Positions 25,910-35,348 of a stretch of DNA of 64,000 nt are shown here, piece by piece (within the stretch, counting starts at the first letter, position 1; each line of letters opens with the position of its first letter). The notes beneath the pieces were generated by a model, which made no database searches, was not told where the DNA came from, and was given only the letters and a program-made list of their open reading frames with translations. The stretch covers positions 97,488-161,487 of the forward strand of contig DAOUKT010000022.1 of the NCBI GenBank assembly GCA_034421015.1, read 5' to 3'. The stretch is from DAOUJW01 sp034421015. GTDB lineage: Bacteria > Chloroflexota > Dehalococcoidia > Lucifugimonadales > UBA2985. Made by a program: the position numbers and the translations under genes.

Positions 25910-26902
25910 TCAGCTCAGCCGGGCTATGAGCGCGTCCTCCTCGGAGAAGTCGTACTCCCGTTGCTTGTCCAGGCCCTGCGACATGAACCACTCGTATGTC
26001 TGCTCCACCGCCGACTCAAAGGTGTAGAAGGGCTCGTATCCCACGTGGTCCTTCAGCTTCTCCATCCCGAAAATGGTGCTCTCGTCCCAGCGGTGGATGT
26101 ATGGCGCCAGGCGTTGTATCAGGGGCCGTCGCATATCCGGCGAGATTGAGTCCATGACTTCAGCGGGCACGAACAGCTTGTCGGCATCCGCGCCCACGGC
26201 CCTGGCGCAGGTGTCCACATACCCCTCGTCGCTGAAGTAGTCCTTGCCCGTCACGTTGTATATCTCTCCATAGGTCCGGGGGTTGAGGGCCATCATGCGC
26301 ATCGCCCTTGCTTCGTCGTCCACGTGTCCGACCTGGCTCAGGGTTGTGCCGCGGCCGGGGATGAGTATCTTGCGGCCCTGCAGCAGGCGAACGAACATCC
26401 TCTGCTCGCGGTCTTGTATCCCGTTGTCCGGCCCAAAAACCATCGAGAAGCGGGCCACCGACATTGGGAATCGGCGTTGACGGAACGCCCTCGTCAGGAA
26501 GTCCTCGCATATCAGCTTGTTGCGCCCGTAGTCGGACTGGCGGGGAGTGCTGTCCACGGGAAAGTCCTCGTTGATGGGCAGAATGTTGGTGGCGGCGTAT
26601 ACCACGGTGGAGCTGGCGAAGATGTAGTGCCCCGTGCGCCCCTCGAATATGTTCACCATGCTCTCGACGTCCTCCAGCACGTAGGCGCTGATGTCAAAGA
26701 CCACGTCGAATTCCTCGGCTCCCAGGACCTCCTTGAGCTGCGGGTGGTTCTTCCGGTCGGCGTAGAGGCGGCGCACCTCCCTTGGCAGCTTGGCCTCAGT
26801 GATGCCCCTGTTGAGGGTGGTGACCTTGTGTCCGCACCGCACCAGATCATGTACAAGGTGCAGGCCGTTGAACCTTGTGCCACCCATTACCAGCGTGTTC
26901 AT
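25910..26902 (-). CDS. NAD-dependent epimerase/dehydratase
   Basis: A 330-residue extended SDR. The N-terminal cofactor motif is GGTRFNGLHLV, a variant of GxxGxxG seen in CSP41-like and related epimerases, and the catalytic YxxxK is SDYGRNKLIC. SARFSMVFGPDNG and the C-terminal SAVEQTYEWF match the extended SDR plan. Likely acts on a nucleotide sugar, but the substrate is unknown. It is transcribed in the same direction as the NupC-type gene, 108 bases downstream of it. Confidence 0.88.
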   Translation of the reverse strand: MNTLVMGGTRFNGLHLVHDLVRCGHKVTTLNRGITEAKLPREVRRLYADRKNHPQLKEVLGAEEFDVVFDISAYVLEDVESMVNIFEGRTGHYIFASSTVVYAATNILPINEDFPVDSTPRQSDYGRNKLICEDFLTRAFRQRRFPMSVARFSMVFGPDNGIQDREQRMFVRLLQGRKILIPGRGTTLSQVGHVDDEARAMRMMALNPRTYGEIYNVTGKDYFSDEGYVDTCARAVGADADKLFVPAEVMDSISPDMRRPLIQRLAPYIHRWDESTIFGMEKLKDHVGYEPFYTFESAVEQTYEWFMSQGLDKQREYDFSEEDALIARLS

Positions 26903-27010
26903 GTGCTACCTCCTGTAGGCGATCCGGCTGCGACGCTTCCGCGGGGACTAAATATGGACAGCTCCATTCTAGCCTGAGACGGGGCTGCAGTCGAGGGGAA
27001 ACTGGTGAGT

Positions 27011-28270
27011 CTACCAGGAGGAGAGGAGAGCTACTACGGCGCCCGTCATCAGGGTGGCGGCGTTGCCGGCGAAGATGGACTTGAGGCCAAGCTGGGCAAT
27101 TTCGAAGCGGCGGTCGGGGACCAGGGCGCCTATGCCTCCAAGCATGATGCCGAGGCTGGCGAAGTTGGCGAATCCGCAGAGGGCGTAGGTCATGATGAGA
27201 GCGCTGCGCTCTCCCAGTGCGCCCGCGGGGAGATCGGCGAGGCTGAGGTAAGCCAGGAACTCGTTGAGCACGACCTTGGTGCCCATCAGCTGGCCGGCGG
27301 TCGTCGCCTCGCTCCAGGGGATGCCCAGGGTCCAGACCAGGGGAGCGAGGCACCACCCAAGGGCGCGCTGGACGGTGAAGGCGCTTCCCTGGACGTCGGG
27401 CGCCAGCCCCAAGAGGATGTTTGCCAGCTCAACCAGGGCCACAAGGACAATGAGCATTCCTACTATGTGCGCCAGCAGCCGGAGGCCGTCCATTGTGCCC
27501 CGTGTGACGGCGTCCACCCCGTTTTCGTACACGGACTCCAGCTGGACGCTGGCGTCAATCTCAGACTCCGACTGGGGCGACATGACAACGGCGATGACCA
27601 CGGCGGCGGGCGCACTGATTATGGAGGCGGTGAGCAGGTGTCCGGCGGCATCGGGAATCACGTCCTTGAGAAAGGTGGCGTAGACGGCGAAGACCGTCCC
27701 GGCAATGGTGGCCATTCCGCCAGTCATGAGGATGAAGAGATCGGACCGGGACATCCGCTCCAGGTAGGGGCGCACCAGCAGCGGGGCCTCGACCATTCCG
27801 ATGAATACGTTGGCCGACAGGGCGAAGCTGGATGCGCCGCTTATGCCGAAGCTCTTGCCAAGCACCCAGGCAAATCCCCTGACGACCCAGGGCAGTACGC
27901 GATAGTGGTACAGGACGGCTGAGATGGCGCTGACCAGGACGACCAGGGGCAAAACGCGGAGGGCGAAGACAACCGAGCCGCCGGGGACGGTCTCCTCGTA
28001 TGGGAGCGGTCCACCGCCCAGGAATCCAAAGACCATGGTGGTGCCGGCCTCGGTGGACTGCAGCAGGGCTTCCACGACCCAGGTGATCCATCTGAACGCC
28101 CACTGGGATCCGGGGAGCTTTAGCAGCAACAGGGCCAGGCCGAACTGGAGGGACAACCCCACTGCAACGGTCTGCCAGGGGAATCGGCGGCGTTGTTCGC
28201 TGAAAACCCAGGCCAGTCCTATGAGGACTGCGAGACCAAGGAGGGGTTGGAGCGCTGACAGTATAGCCAA
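27011..28270 (-). CDS. concentrative nucleoside transporter (NupC/CNT family)
   Basis: A 419-residue membrane protein of the CNT family, which imports nucleosides with Na+ or H+. Characteristic blocks are FSEQRRRFPWQTV near the start, SASSFALSANVFIGMVEAPLLVRPYLERMSRSDLFILMTGGMATIAGTV in the middle, and LVGTKVVLNEF-like GTKVVLNEFLAYL followed by ALCGFANFASLGI near the C-terminus. About eight to ten membrane helices are visible. Transcribed toward the epimerase gene. Confidence 0.93.
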   Translation of the reverse strand: MAILSALQPLLGLAVLIGLAWVFSEQRRRFPWQTVAVGLSLQFGLALLLLKLPGSQWAFRWITWVVEALLQSTEAGTTMVFGFLGGGPLPYEETVPGGSVVFALRVLPLVVLVSAISAVLYHYRVLPWVVRGFAWVLGKSFGISGASSFALSANVFIGMVEAPLLVRPYLERMSRSDLFILMTGGMATIAGTVFAVYATFLKDVIPDAAGHLLTASIISAPAAVVIAVVMSPQSESEIDASVQLESVYENGVDAVTRGTMDGLRLLAHIVGMLIVLVALVELANILLGLAPDVQGSAFTVQRALGWCLAPLVWTLGIPWSEATTAGQLMGTKVVLNEFLAYLSLADLPAGALGERSALIMTYALCGFANFASLGIMLGGIGALVPDRRFEIAQLGLKSIFAGNAATLMTGAVVALLSSW

Positions 28271-28445
28271 TGCGGGTTCTTCAGAGAGAGTCGGCTGGGG
28301 CAGATTCTATTCCAGGGTATATGGGAAGTCAAACAGGCCTTCAGCGAGCGCACTTACTCCAGAGGGAACCAAAGGTCAACTGCTTGAGGATGACCGCTAA
28401 TGCCTCTGACCTCATCTTGGAGCTGGCGGGTCGAATCAATGGCCT

Positions 28446-29861
28446 TCAGGAGCGGCCCCGGAGCTCCCCAAGGGCAATGCCCGCCTCGCGGCGCAGCCTG
28501 TCCGCGTTGTCCCGCTCCCTTTCGGCAGCAATGAAGGCGTCCACGGTGAAGGGCTGCCACGAGTTTCGCAGGGCCCGCATCGCGCCCTCCTCCCTTTCTG
28601 CCGCCTCAACCAGCAGGTTGTACATTGACAGGAGGTAACCGGCCTGGGGCAGGTCCCTCACCTGGCGGCTGATCTCCGTCATACGAATGTTGAACTCGCC
28701 AAGAGCCTGGAGCGCCTCGGCCCGGCTGCATCCGCCCTCCGTCCTGCGCCACTCGTTGTATCGCTCGTGGAATGCGTCCCAGTCAGGCAGCAGCGCCAGG
28801 TACTTGGCCTCAAACTCCTGGAGGTCCTCCAGATCCTCCAGCGCGGTTGCATCCAGGGCCTCGTCTATTTCCAGATCGATTTCCCTCAGGGCATCCTGTG
28901 ACCGCTCAACGGCCGACTCCAGGGCCCTGTGCAGCGGAGCAATCGCAAGGTCTGGCTCCGACGCTGCTGCAGCGCCAGGCTCATCTCCGTTCACGGGTTC
29001 TTCCGGCTTGTCCGGGACTACGGCGCTGTGTATACCAACCAGGGCCTCGCGCTCGTCCCTGGCCGCCTCTTCAAGGGCGTCAACCATGTCCTCCGTGACC
29101 CTGGTCTCCGGAAGCCCGTTTATGGACTCTGTTACTGAGTTGAGCCTCTGGATGAGGCCGTCAAGACGGGCCAGCAAAGTCAAGTCATCCAGGTCTGCGG
29201 ACTCCCGAAGCAGCGCGGCGTATTCGTCGTGGAGGACGTCCCAGGCATCGCTGACGGCCTTGAGTTCCTCAGAAAACTCCTCGATGGCCTGCAGTCTTTC
29301 GGGGTCAGCCGCTTCCTCGAGTTTCTCTCGCGAGTCGGCTATCAGGTCAACCACCGTCCTCTGGGCGCGGGCAGCCTCGGTACGTCGTTGTTCAACTCCC
29401 TCAAAGAGCGAAGGCGCGTTCGGGTCCCACCGCTCCTGAAGCTGCCGGAATGCGGCCTCCTCGGATTCGGCGGCTTCTATCAGCGTTTCCGCCATCTCCC
29501 GGGTGACGGAGGCGCGGGGAAGGTCCCTGGCCTGCTCAGTCACCGCGTTGAAGTCAACAACGAACTCCCGGAGGGCGTCCTGAACGGCGCTTTCGTCGCA
29601 GGGGGCCAGCGTCCCCCGCCACCGGTCGAAGTCCGTGCGCAGCTGGTCCCACTCTACAGCGATAACCTTCTGCTGTGAATCGAATTCATCCACCGCCATC
29701 AGCTCAGCAGCGGTCAATGACCTCGGCTCCTGCGGAGGCGGGTCCGTTGGCAGAGCTACCGGGGCGCTTTGGGTGTCGGCGGTGGTTGTACACGCCGCCA
29801 CGAGGGTCAGAGCCAGGAGAAGCGAGGATGCTGACAGGAGCAGGCCGGTTCGTTTATTCAT
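28446..29861 (-). CDS. triple-repeat helical lipoprotein of unknown function
   Basis: A 471-residue acidic, helical predicted lipoprotein (signal ending LVAAC, Cys24). Three internal repeats of about 80-90 residues are visible, each with an aromatic start (VEWDQLRTDFDRWR, SDAWDVLHDEYAALL, LPDWDAFHERYNEWR), an F/L-N-x-x-T motif followed by a LP pair, and an AA.xEE.A. end. Coiled-coil character is strong. No known family recognised. Its ATG overlaps the stop of the DUF4350-like gene by eight bases, making it the third gene of a tightly coupled operon. Confidence 0.8.
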   Translation of the reverse strand: MNKRTGLLLSASSLLLALTLVAACTTTADTQSAPVALPTDPPPQEPRSLTAAELMAVDEFDSQQKVIAVEWDQLRTDFDRWRGTLAPCDESAVQDALREFVVDFNAVTEQARDLPRASVTREMAETLIEAAESEEAAFRQLQERWDPNAPSLFEGVEQRRTEAARAQRTVVDLIADSREKLEEAADPERLQAIEEFSEELKAVSDAWDVLHDEYAALLRESADLDDLTLLARLDGLIQRLNSVTESINGLPETRVTEDMVDALEEAARDEREALVGIHSAVVPDKPEEPVNGDEPGAAAASEPDLAIAPLHRALESAVERSQDALREIDLEIDEALDATALEDLEDLQEFEAKYLALLPDWDAFHERYNEWRRTEGGCSRAEALQALGEFNIRMTEISRQVRDLPQAGYLLSMYNLLVEAAEREEGAMRALRNSWQPFTVDAFIAAERERDNADRLRREAGIALGELRGRS

Positions 29862-31170
29862 CGAATTTACTCAACCCCAAGAATTCGTTTACTAGTCCGT
29901 TTCTGAACTCACCGCTGAACAGATTGCCAATGGCCCCGCGCAGCGCATCAGGAGAATCCGCCATGACCACAAGCACGTACCGGTCACGGTCCTTGTGGAG
30001 CAGGAGCGCCGACGTACCGTCGCGGTCGAGGTCCGGGGCAAAGGGCAGACTCAGGCTTTCACCGGCGCTCACCCCGGCGGCCTGGAGGTACTGGCTCACG
30101 GCGCGGGAGTCTTCGTACAGCCCCAGGAACGCCGTGTTCCGGCTCAGGTCTTCCTCATCTACGATCCCGGCGGACAGCCCAAAGCCGGCGAGGCCGTTCT
30201 TCATTTCAAGGCCAAGGTCCCAGAGGGAATCATCACCCAGCAGAATGTCTATGGTGTCATCAGGGCTGGACTCGTAGAAGTGAGGGAAGTCGGCAAGCTC
30301 GTAGTCCCGCTGGCTGTCCGTGAGAAAGTCCGCCACGTTGGACAGCAGCCGGCCGTTGCTCAGAAGGGAGTTGTAGGGAGGCGCCACAAAGGTGAAGTCC
30401 GATATGGCCAGGACGTTGCTTGTGCTGCCCCAGGCAATGGGATGATAGCTGTCGGCGGTCTCTCCAAGGGAGGACAGGGTGTTGGCGTCGGAGACGGCCA
30501 GGCCGGGGCCGGAGGAGCGAATTGACCCGGCGACGTAAAGCACCAGGGTGTCCAGGCCGCTGGTCAGGGGAGCGGGCTGGAAGTCCCTCACAAAGATGTG
30601 CCGGAAGTTGAGGTCGTACTCCACGGTGTTATACAGGTAGTCCGGCTGGAACTCAACCCCGAACGCCTTGGCCAGCTCGTTGATCCGACTGGGCCGGGTC
30701 GGGTCAGACACCAGGAGCAGTTTGCCGCCCTTTTCGACGAATCGCTCCACCAGGCGGACCTCCTCCGGAGAGAATGAAGTCCGGGGAAGCATCACTGCGA
30801 AGCTCGCCGCTCGCCGGAGCTTCTCTTCCAGCAACTCCAACTCGGTCTGCTTCTCCGCCGCGCTTGAACGATCGATGATCTCTACGTCGTAGCCGCGATT
30901 GGCCACCAGTAAGATGAGGGTCGCTATCTCGCTCTCTGCGAAGGAGTTTATGTGGAGGTCATCAATCACCACCAGCCCTCTCTCAGATCGGGCCACGGCC
31001 AGGTCCTCGACTGCAAGCGGGGCCACGGCCGGGGATGTTATCTGCTCAAATGGAATGTCCACAGAAGGCGGCGGCTCATAGTCGCCCTGGTCATAGTAGA
31101 GTAGCGCGACCGCGAAGGCGCCGGCGGCGAAGAGGGGCAGCAGGGCCAGAGCAAGTAGTTTAGGGGGCAT
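29854..31170 (-). CDS. membrane-anchored DUF4350-like protein
   Basis: A 438-residue protein with one N-terminal membrane anchor (LLALALLPLFAAGAFAVALLYY) and a large extracytoplasmic part. The section VVIDDLHINSFAESEIATLILLVANRGYDVEII...LVERFVEKGGKLLLVSDPTR resembles the DUF4350/GldG-like class I glutamine-amidotransferase-like fold used in uncharacterised ABC-linked proteins. The ATG at 31170 overlaps the end of the S49 peptidase gene by 11 bases, which fixes the start; a longer reading exists but lies within that gene. Substrate or partner unknown. Likely works with the peptidase and lipoprotein encoded beside it. Confidence 0.75.
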   Translation of the reverse strand: MPPKLLALALLPLFAAGAFAVALLYYDQGDYEPPPSVDIPFEQITSPAVAPLAVEDLAVARSERGLVVIDDLHINSFAESEIATLILLVANRGYDVEIIDRSSAAEKQTELELLEEKLRRAASFAVMLPRTSFSPEEVRLVERFVEKGGKLLLVSDPTRPSRINELAKAFGVEFQPDYLYNTVEYDLNFRHIFVRDFQPAPLTSGLDTLVLYVAGSIRSSGPGLAVSDANTLSSLGETADSYHPIAWGSTSNVLAISDFTFVAPPYNSLLSNGRLLSNVADFLTDSQRDYELADFPHFYESSPDDTIDILLGDDSLWDLGLEMKNGLAGFGLSAGIVDEEDLSRNTAFLGLYEDSRAVSQYLQAAGVSAGESLSLPFAPDLDRDGTSALLLHKDRDRYVLVVMADSPDALRGAIGNLFSGEFRNGLVNEFLGLSKFDE

Positions 31171-32188
31171 ATCCTGAATAGATGTAGTAGATGTTCGGGC
31201 TATGTATGTCCAGAGGGAATCCCGGGAGGGGGTCTTCATCATCAGTTCCAAGTCCCCAATCCAGCACCGAGCCTCGCAGTTCCTGCAGGGCTGTTATGCT
31301 GCCAGAGGACTCGCTCTCCGACAACAGGTCTTCCCCATCGCTTTGGCGTTTGGTACGCGTGGAAAGGGCCTCAATGAGGCTGGCGCCCTCACCTTCCCCT
31401 GGAAGAATGAAGTCTATGCTCTCCACAAACTCCTTTAACACCTCCAGGTTTACGTTGACCAGGCCGTAGTTGGAGATACCCGCCAGCTCCGCGGCCTTGC
31501 GAATGCCGTCGGTCTCGCCTCCCAGCTCGTCCGCCAGCCCCAGCCTGACTGCGACCATCCCCGAATAGATGCGGCCCTCCCTGATCTCGTCGGCTGTAGT
31601 TCGCAGCCTGTCGCCGCGCTCGCTGACCACCATCTGCACAAAGGCTGAGTTCAGCAAGTCCAGCTCCGCGTCCCACTCCCTTCTGCTGCCGCCGTCAAGC
31701 TTGTTGGGGCTGCTGAAGGCGATTGACTCTCCCGGCAATGTGGGAATCAGCGGGCCGGAGACGCTGACCACGCCCACGTTTCCCACCAGCGAGGACGTCT
31801 GGGCGAAGGTGTGCGAAGCCCCCATCGACATCATGTACCCGCCGCTTGCAACCAGTCCGCCCATTACCACCACCACAGGCTTCTCCTCCCGGAGCCTGCG
31901 GGTCTCGATGTACAGTCGCTCGCTGGCCGAGGCGCCTCCACCCGGGGTGCTCAGGTTTATGACTACGGCCTTGATGGAATCATCCCGTCGGGCGTAGTCC
32001 AGGAACTCGCCAATTGCATACGCCGTGTCATCGTTGAAGACGGTCAACGGCACGTCGATAATGCCTATTTGGGGCTTTCCCGGGGTCAGGTAGGCGAAAA
32101 GGAGGACGCCGGCTGCTATTCCCAGACCAGCCATGGTTGGGACCAGGACAAGCCAGCTGCTCAGAAAGCTTCTCAGGTTGGACAGCAT
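31160..32188 (-). CDS. S49-family (SppA-like) membrane serine peptidase
   Basis: A 342-residue ClpP-fold peptidase with one N-terminal membrane helix (WLVLVPTMAGLGIAAGVLLFAYL). The S49 marks are VVINLSTPGGGASASERLY, the catalytic Ser in GGLVASGGYMMSM (Ser115) and the catalytic Lys candidate in SSPNKLDG (Lys163), followed by GRIYSGMVAVRLGLADELGG. SppA-type enzymes cut signal peptides and membrane peptides. The C-terminal 80 residues are an acidic extension not typical of SppA. It is the first gene of a three-gene operon with the DUF4350-like protein and the repeat lipoprotein. Confidence 0.9.
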   Translation of the reverse strand: MLSNLRSFLSSWLVLVPTMAGLGIAAGVLLFAYLTPGKPQIGIIDVPLTVFNDDTAYAIGEFLDYARRDDSIKAVVINLSTPGGGASASERLYIETRRLREEKPVVVVMGGLVASGGYMMSMGASHTFAQTSSLVGNVGVVSVSGPLIPTLPGESIAFSSPNKLDGGSRREWDAELDLLNSAFVQMVVSERGDRLRTTADEIREGRIYSGMVAVRLGLADELGGETDGIRKAAELAGISNYGLVNVNLEVLKEFVESIDFILPGEGEGASLIEALSTRTKRQSDGEDLLSESESSGSITALQELRGSVLDWGLGTDDEDPLPGFPLDIHSPNIYYIYSGYAP

Positions 32189-32403
32189 AAAGGTTATTCA
32201 TCTCCGGGGTCGCTGCGCAGCCCATAAGGGTATACTGCGGAAGTTGGGAATGAGGAATCTTCCGCGCCGGGCGTCTGGCTGCTGTGTTGTCTACAGCGAA
32301 CACTCTGCTCGTACATCTTACTCTAGCCATTTCATTGATGTCCACGAATCGGATGTTGTTGCAGAAGCGACAGGCCTGTCTCTCAGAATTGACACCTCAC
32401 GGG

Positions 32404-32434
32404 GTGACACAGGCCGCCTTCTCGCTGATATAGT
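32404..32434 (+). promoter_or_regulatory. candidate promoter of glycerate kinase gene
   Basis: GTGACA (32404-32409) and TATAGT (32429-32434), each five of six to consensus, are separated by 19 bases. A GGGAAGGGAA ribosome site follows just before the ATG at 32468. The spacing is longer than ideal. Confidence 0.3.
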
Positions 32435-32467
32435 ATTGCCACATCCCGCTATTCGGGGAAGGGAAGT

Positions 32468-33622
32468 ATGAAGGTAGTCATCGCTCCGCAGAGCTTCAAG
32501 GGGAGCATCTCAGCCCTCGACGCCGCCAGGGCAATGGAGGAAGGGGTGCTCAGGACTGTCCCGGACGCCGAGATTGTCCTCGTGCCGGTGGCGGACGGCG
32601 GAGACGGGACCCTTGAGACCTTGGTCCAAGCCACCGGCGGTCACATTCGGACCGCCACGGTTACCGGGCCGGTGGGTAGGCCGGTCAGGGCGGAGTGGGG
32701 CGCGCTGGGCGACAGGCAGACCGCCGTGATCGAGCTGGCGCGAACCTCCGGCCTCGCGCTGCTCTCGCCGGATGACCTCAACCCCATGCGGGCCACCACA
32801 TACGGGTTTGGAGAGGTGATACGCGAGGCGCTGAACGCCGGTTTCCGGAGCTTCATCGTGGGTATAGGCGGAAGCGCGACCAACGACGGAGGGGCGGGCA
32901 TGGCCCAGGCCCTGGGCATACGGCTGCTGGATGCGGCGGGGCATGACCTTCCGCCGGGAGGAGGGGCGCTCGCCGAGCTGCGGAGTATAGACATGTCGGG
33001 GCTGGACGAGCGGGCGGTGGAGTCCCGGTTCTCTGTTGCGTGCGACGTGTCGAACCCCCTCAGCGGCCCTGAGGGCGCGGCGGCGGTGTACGGCCCTCAG
33101 AAGGGGGCCACGCCGGACATGGTGGAGCGGCTGGACGCCGCGTTGAAGAACCTTGCAGAGGTGATTGAGCGAGACATCGGGATGAGGATTGACGCCGTTC
33201 CAGGATCAGGCGCGGCGGGGGGACTGGGCGGCGGGCTGATGGCGTTCCTCAACGGCTCACTGGCGGCTGGTGTAGACATCGTTCTGGATCAGGTTGGGTT
33301 GGACGAAAAGCTGGAGGGCGCGAACCTGGTTATCACGGGTGAAGGCCGTCTCGACTTTCAGACGGTCTACAACAAGGCCCCGATCGGGGTCGCCAGGCGC
33401 GCCAGGCGGAGAGGCATTCCGGTGATTGCCGTCTCCGGCTCCCTTGGCGAGGGTTTCGAGGACGTTCACGCGGGCGGCATTGATGCGGTTGTATCCATTG
33501 TGCGAGCGCCCATGACCCTGGATGAGGCGTCGGCACGCGCCGGAGAGCTGATTGCGGACGCAACCGCGGAGGCAATCCGGCTAATGAAGACGGGAGGCGT
33601 GGTGTTCGGGCAGGGCGGTTAG
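32468..33622 (+). CDS. glycerate kinase
   Basis: A 384-residue glycerate kinase of the GlxK/type I family, which phosphorylates D-glycerate. Family landmarks are MKVVIAPQSFKGSISALDAARAMEEGV at the N-terminus, VPVADGGDGTLETLV, IVGIGGSATNDGGAGMAQALG, FSVACDVSNPLSGPEGAAAVYGPQKGA and VITGEGRLDFQTVYNKAPIGVA. A free-standing gene on the plus strand between two minus-strand units. Length is normal. Confidence 0.96.
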   Translation: MKVVIAPQSFKGSISALDAARAMEEGVLRTVPDAEIVLVPVADGGDGTLETLVQATGGHIRTATVTGPVGRPVRAEWGALGDRQTAVIELARTSGLALLSPDDLNPMRATTYGFGEVIREALNAGFRSFIVGIGGSATNDGGAGMAQALGIRLLDAAGHDLPPGGGALAELRSIDMSGLDERAVESRFSVACDVSNPLSGPEGAAAVYGPQKGATPDMVERLDAALKNLAEVIERDIGMRIDAVPGSGAAGGLGGGLMAFLNGSLAAGVDIVLDQVGLDEKLEGANLVITGEGRLDFQTVYNKAPIGVARRARRRGIPVIAVSGSLGEGFEDVHAGGIDAVVSIVRAPMTLDEASARAGELIADATAEAIRLMKTGGVVFGQGG

Positions 33623-33754
33623 CCCGCAGCCGTCACACGGGGCCGCATGCGCCCGAGGAAATCCCTTCCAGTCCAAGCCAGTCCAAAGAGCGAGCTAGGG
33701 ATACTCTGAACAAGTCAGAAACATGTCCATCTCGCCTAATGACACTTTCACCAC

Positions 33755-33817
33755 CATTCCTGCGCAGGCAGGAATCCAGGGGTAGCGGGCGTGGACTCCC
33801 ACCTTCGCGGGAGTGGA
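33755..33817. repeat. palindrome pair of the ATTCC family
   Basis: Two palindromes in inverted arrangement (CATTCCTGCG...CAGGAATCC then GGACTCCC...GGGAGTGGA) separated by about 15 bases. Same type as the ends of the GIY-YIG element and of the 149-bp repeats. It lies between the convergent glycerate kinase and flavoprotein genes, where it could act as a bidirectional terminator-like hairpin. Confidence 0.55.
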
Positions 33818-33838
33818 TTGGACTTGTTCAGACCTTCC

Positions 33839-34996
33839 CTAGAACCACCTCCTCAACAGCCAGTCCTTTTCAAAAAGGACCTTGCCAGCGTGCCAGTACC
33901 GGCTGGGCATTCGCAAGTTGACCTGGGGAGTGGGCTCGGCGTAGAAGTTGCCCCGGCCGAAGCCCGCCTTTCCACCGCCAACCTCAATGAAGCACTCTCC
34001 CTGCCCATCGAAACTTCCAGGGTCTCCCTGGCCGGTAATCTCCCCGGCGATGGTCTGCGCCACGGCCTCGCCCTCGCGGTGGGCGAAGACGCCCGCCTTC
34101 GGGAGCGGCAGCCCCATCGCCAGAGGTATGTGCGTCACGTCACCGATGGCGTATACACCCGGAAAGCCCGTCTCCATTGAATGCCGGTCAACCTCAACCC
34201 AGCCGCTGTCTCCGGTGAGTCCGGCCTGCTGGACCACAGCCGGGGCCACGTGCGGCGGGATGTACACAAGCAGGTCGTAACCGGCCTCCGCGCCGTCGGC
34301 GAAGTGCAGCCTGCCGCCCGCCGCATCCACCTGCGCAATCTGATGCTGTGGGTAGTAGGGTATGTCGCGCTCCGCCAGCAGCTGCCTGACCCCGGCGGAC
34401 ACGTCCGGGCCGGTCACTCCCATAGGCGCTGCTTCCCATGCGTAAAGGGCCACCTCCACGCGGTCCCGCAGCTTGCGCTTCTGCAGGTCGTAGGCCAGGA
34501 GCATGGCCGCCTCATACGGCGCGGCGGGGCACTTGTAGGGCATCCCAGCCGTCAGGACGACAATCCTGCCGTCCCGTACCTTTCTCAACGACTCGCGAAT
34601 GGCGGCCGCTCCCTCCAGGGAGTAGAGGTTGTGGCCTCCGTCAGCCAAGCCGGGGACCTTTTCCGGCGCCAGCCGAGCGCCCAGGGATATCACGACGTAG
34701 TCCGCGACCAGCTCCGCATCGTCTATGCGGACGGCCTTCCGCTCGGGGTCGATTGCCTGCACCTCGCCCTTCACCACCTCGATGCCTTTTCTCTGCAAAC
34801 CCGCCAGTTCCCGGACGACTTTGCCCGGATCGCGCAGACCCACCTGTACCCACAAAAGCGACGGCCAGAATACGTGCTTGTCCTCCCTGTCCACAAGCAC
34901 GACCCGGTGCTCCCTGCCAAGGTGTCTTCGCAGCATGCTGGCAGTCACCAGCCCACCGACACCTCCTCCAAGAATAAGTATCGTCTTTCCCGCCAT
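33839..34996 (-). CDS. sulfide:quinone reductase-like FAD oxidoreductase
   Basis: A 385-residue two-dinucleotide-binding-domain flavoprotein. FAD motifs are ILILGGGVGGLVTASMLRR at the start and FPGVYAIGDVTHIPLAMGLPLPKAGVFAHREGE near residue 300. One family cysteine is present in MPYKCPAAPYEAA (Cys156), the position seen in SQR and flavocytochrome c sulfide dehydrogenase proteins. A complete three-cysteine SQR set is not evident, so the electron donor may not be sulfide. The enzyme is likely a membrane-associated reductase passing electrons to quinone. Single gene, convergent with glycerate kinase. Confidence 0.82.
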   Translation of the reverse strand: MAGKTILILGGGVGGLVTASMLRRHLGREHRVVLVDREDKHVFWPSLLWVQVGLRDPGKVVRELAGLQRKGIEVVKGEVQAIDPERKAVRIDDAELVADYVVISLGARLAPEKVPGLADGGHNLYSLEGAAAIRESLRKVRDGRIVVLTAGMPYKCPAAPYEAAMLLAYDLQKRKLRDRVEVALYAWEAAPMGVTGPDVSAGVRQLLAERDIPYYPQHQIAQVDAAGGRLHFADGAEAGYDLLVYIPPHVAPAVVQQAGLTGDSGWVEVDRHSMETGFPGVYAIGDVTHIPLAMGLPLPKAGVFAHREGEAVAQTIAGEITGQGDPGSFDGQGECFIEVGGGKAGFGRGNFYAEPTPQVNLRMPSRYWHAGKVLFEKDWLLRRWF

Positions 34997-35348
34997 TTCA
35001 CAGCTTCCTTTCGTATTTCGGCTACCCCCGACCTGAGGCGTCGTGGGCTCACTTCCGGGAACAGCAGTGGAAAGTGGACTCCCTACATTCTACTGCGATG
35101 ATGTCTCTCTTTGCATTACATTGCATTACAACGCGTCCCTATGCCCGTTGGTCCAACTGTCACAGGCGACGGCTCCGGCTCACCGGACTGAGGCTGCACT
35201 CGGCGCTTCCGGCGTGTTAAGCTTGTAGTATGAGGGCATCTAGCGGCACGGCTGCGACTCACCCCCGGTGTCCGTGCCATTGTCTCCGGGATTTATGCAT
35301 CGTTGCCGCGAGAGGCCACAAGTCGATAGCGTTGAGAGAGGGGCCGCG

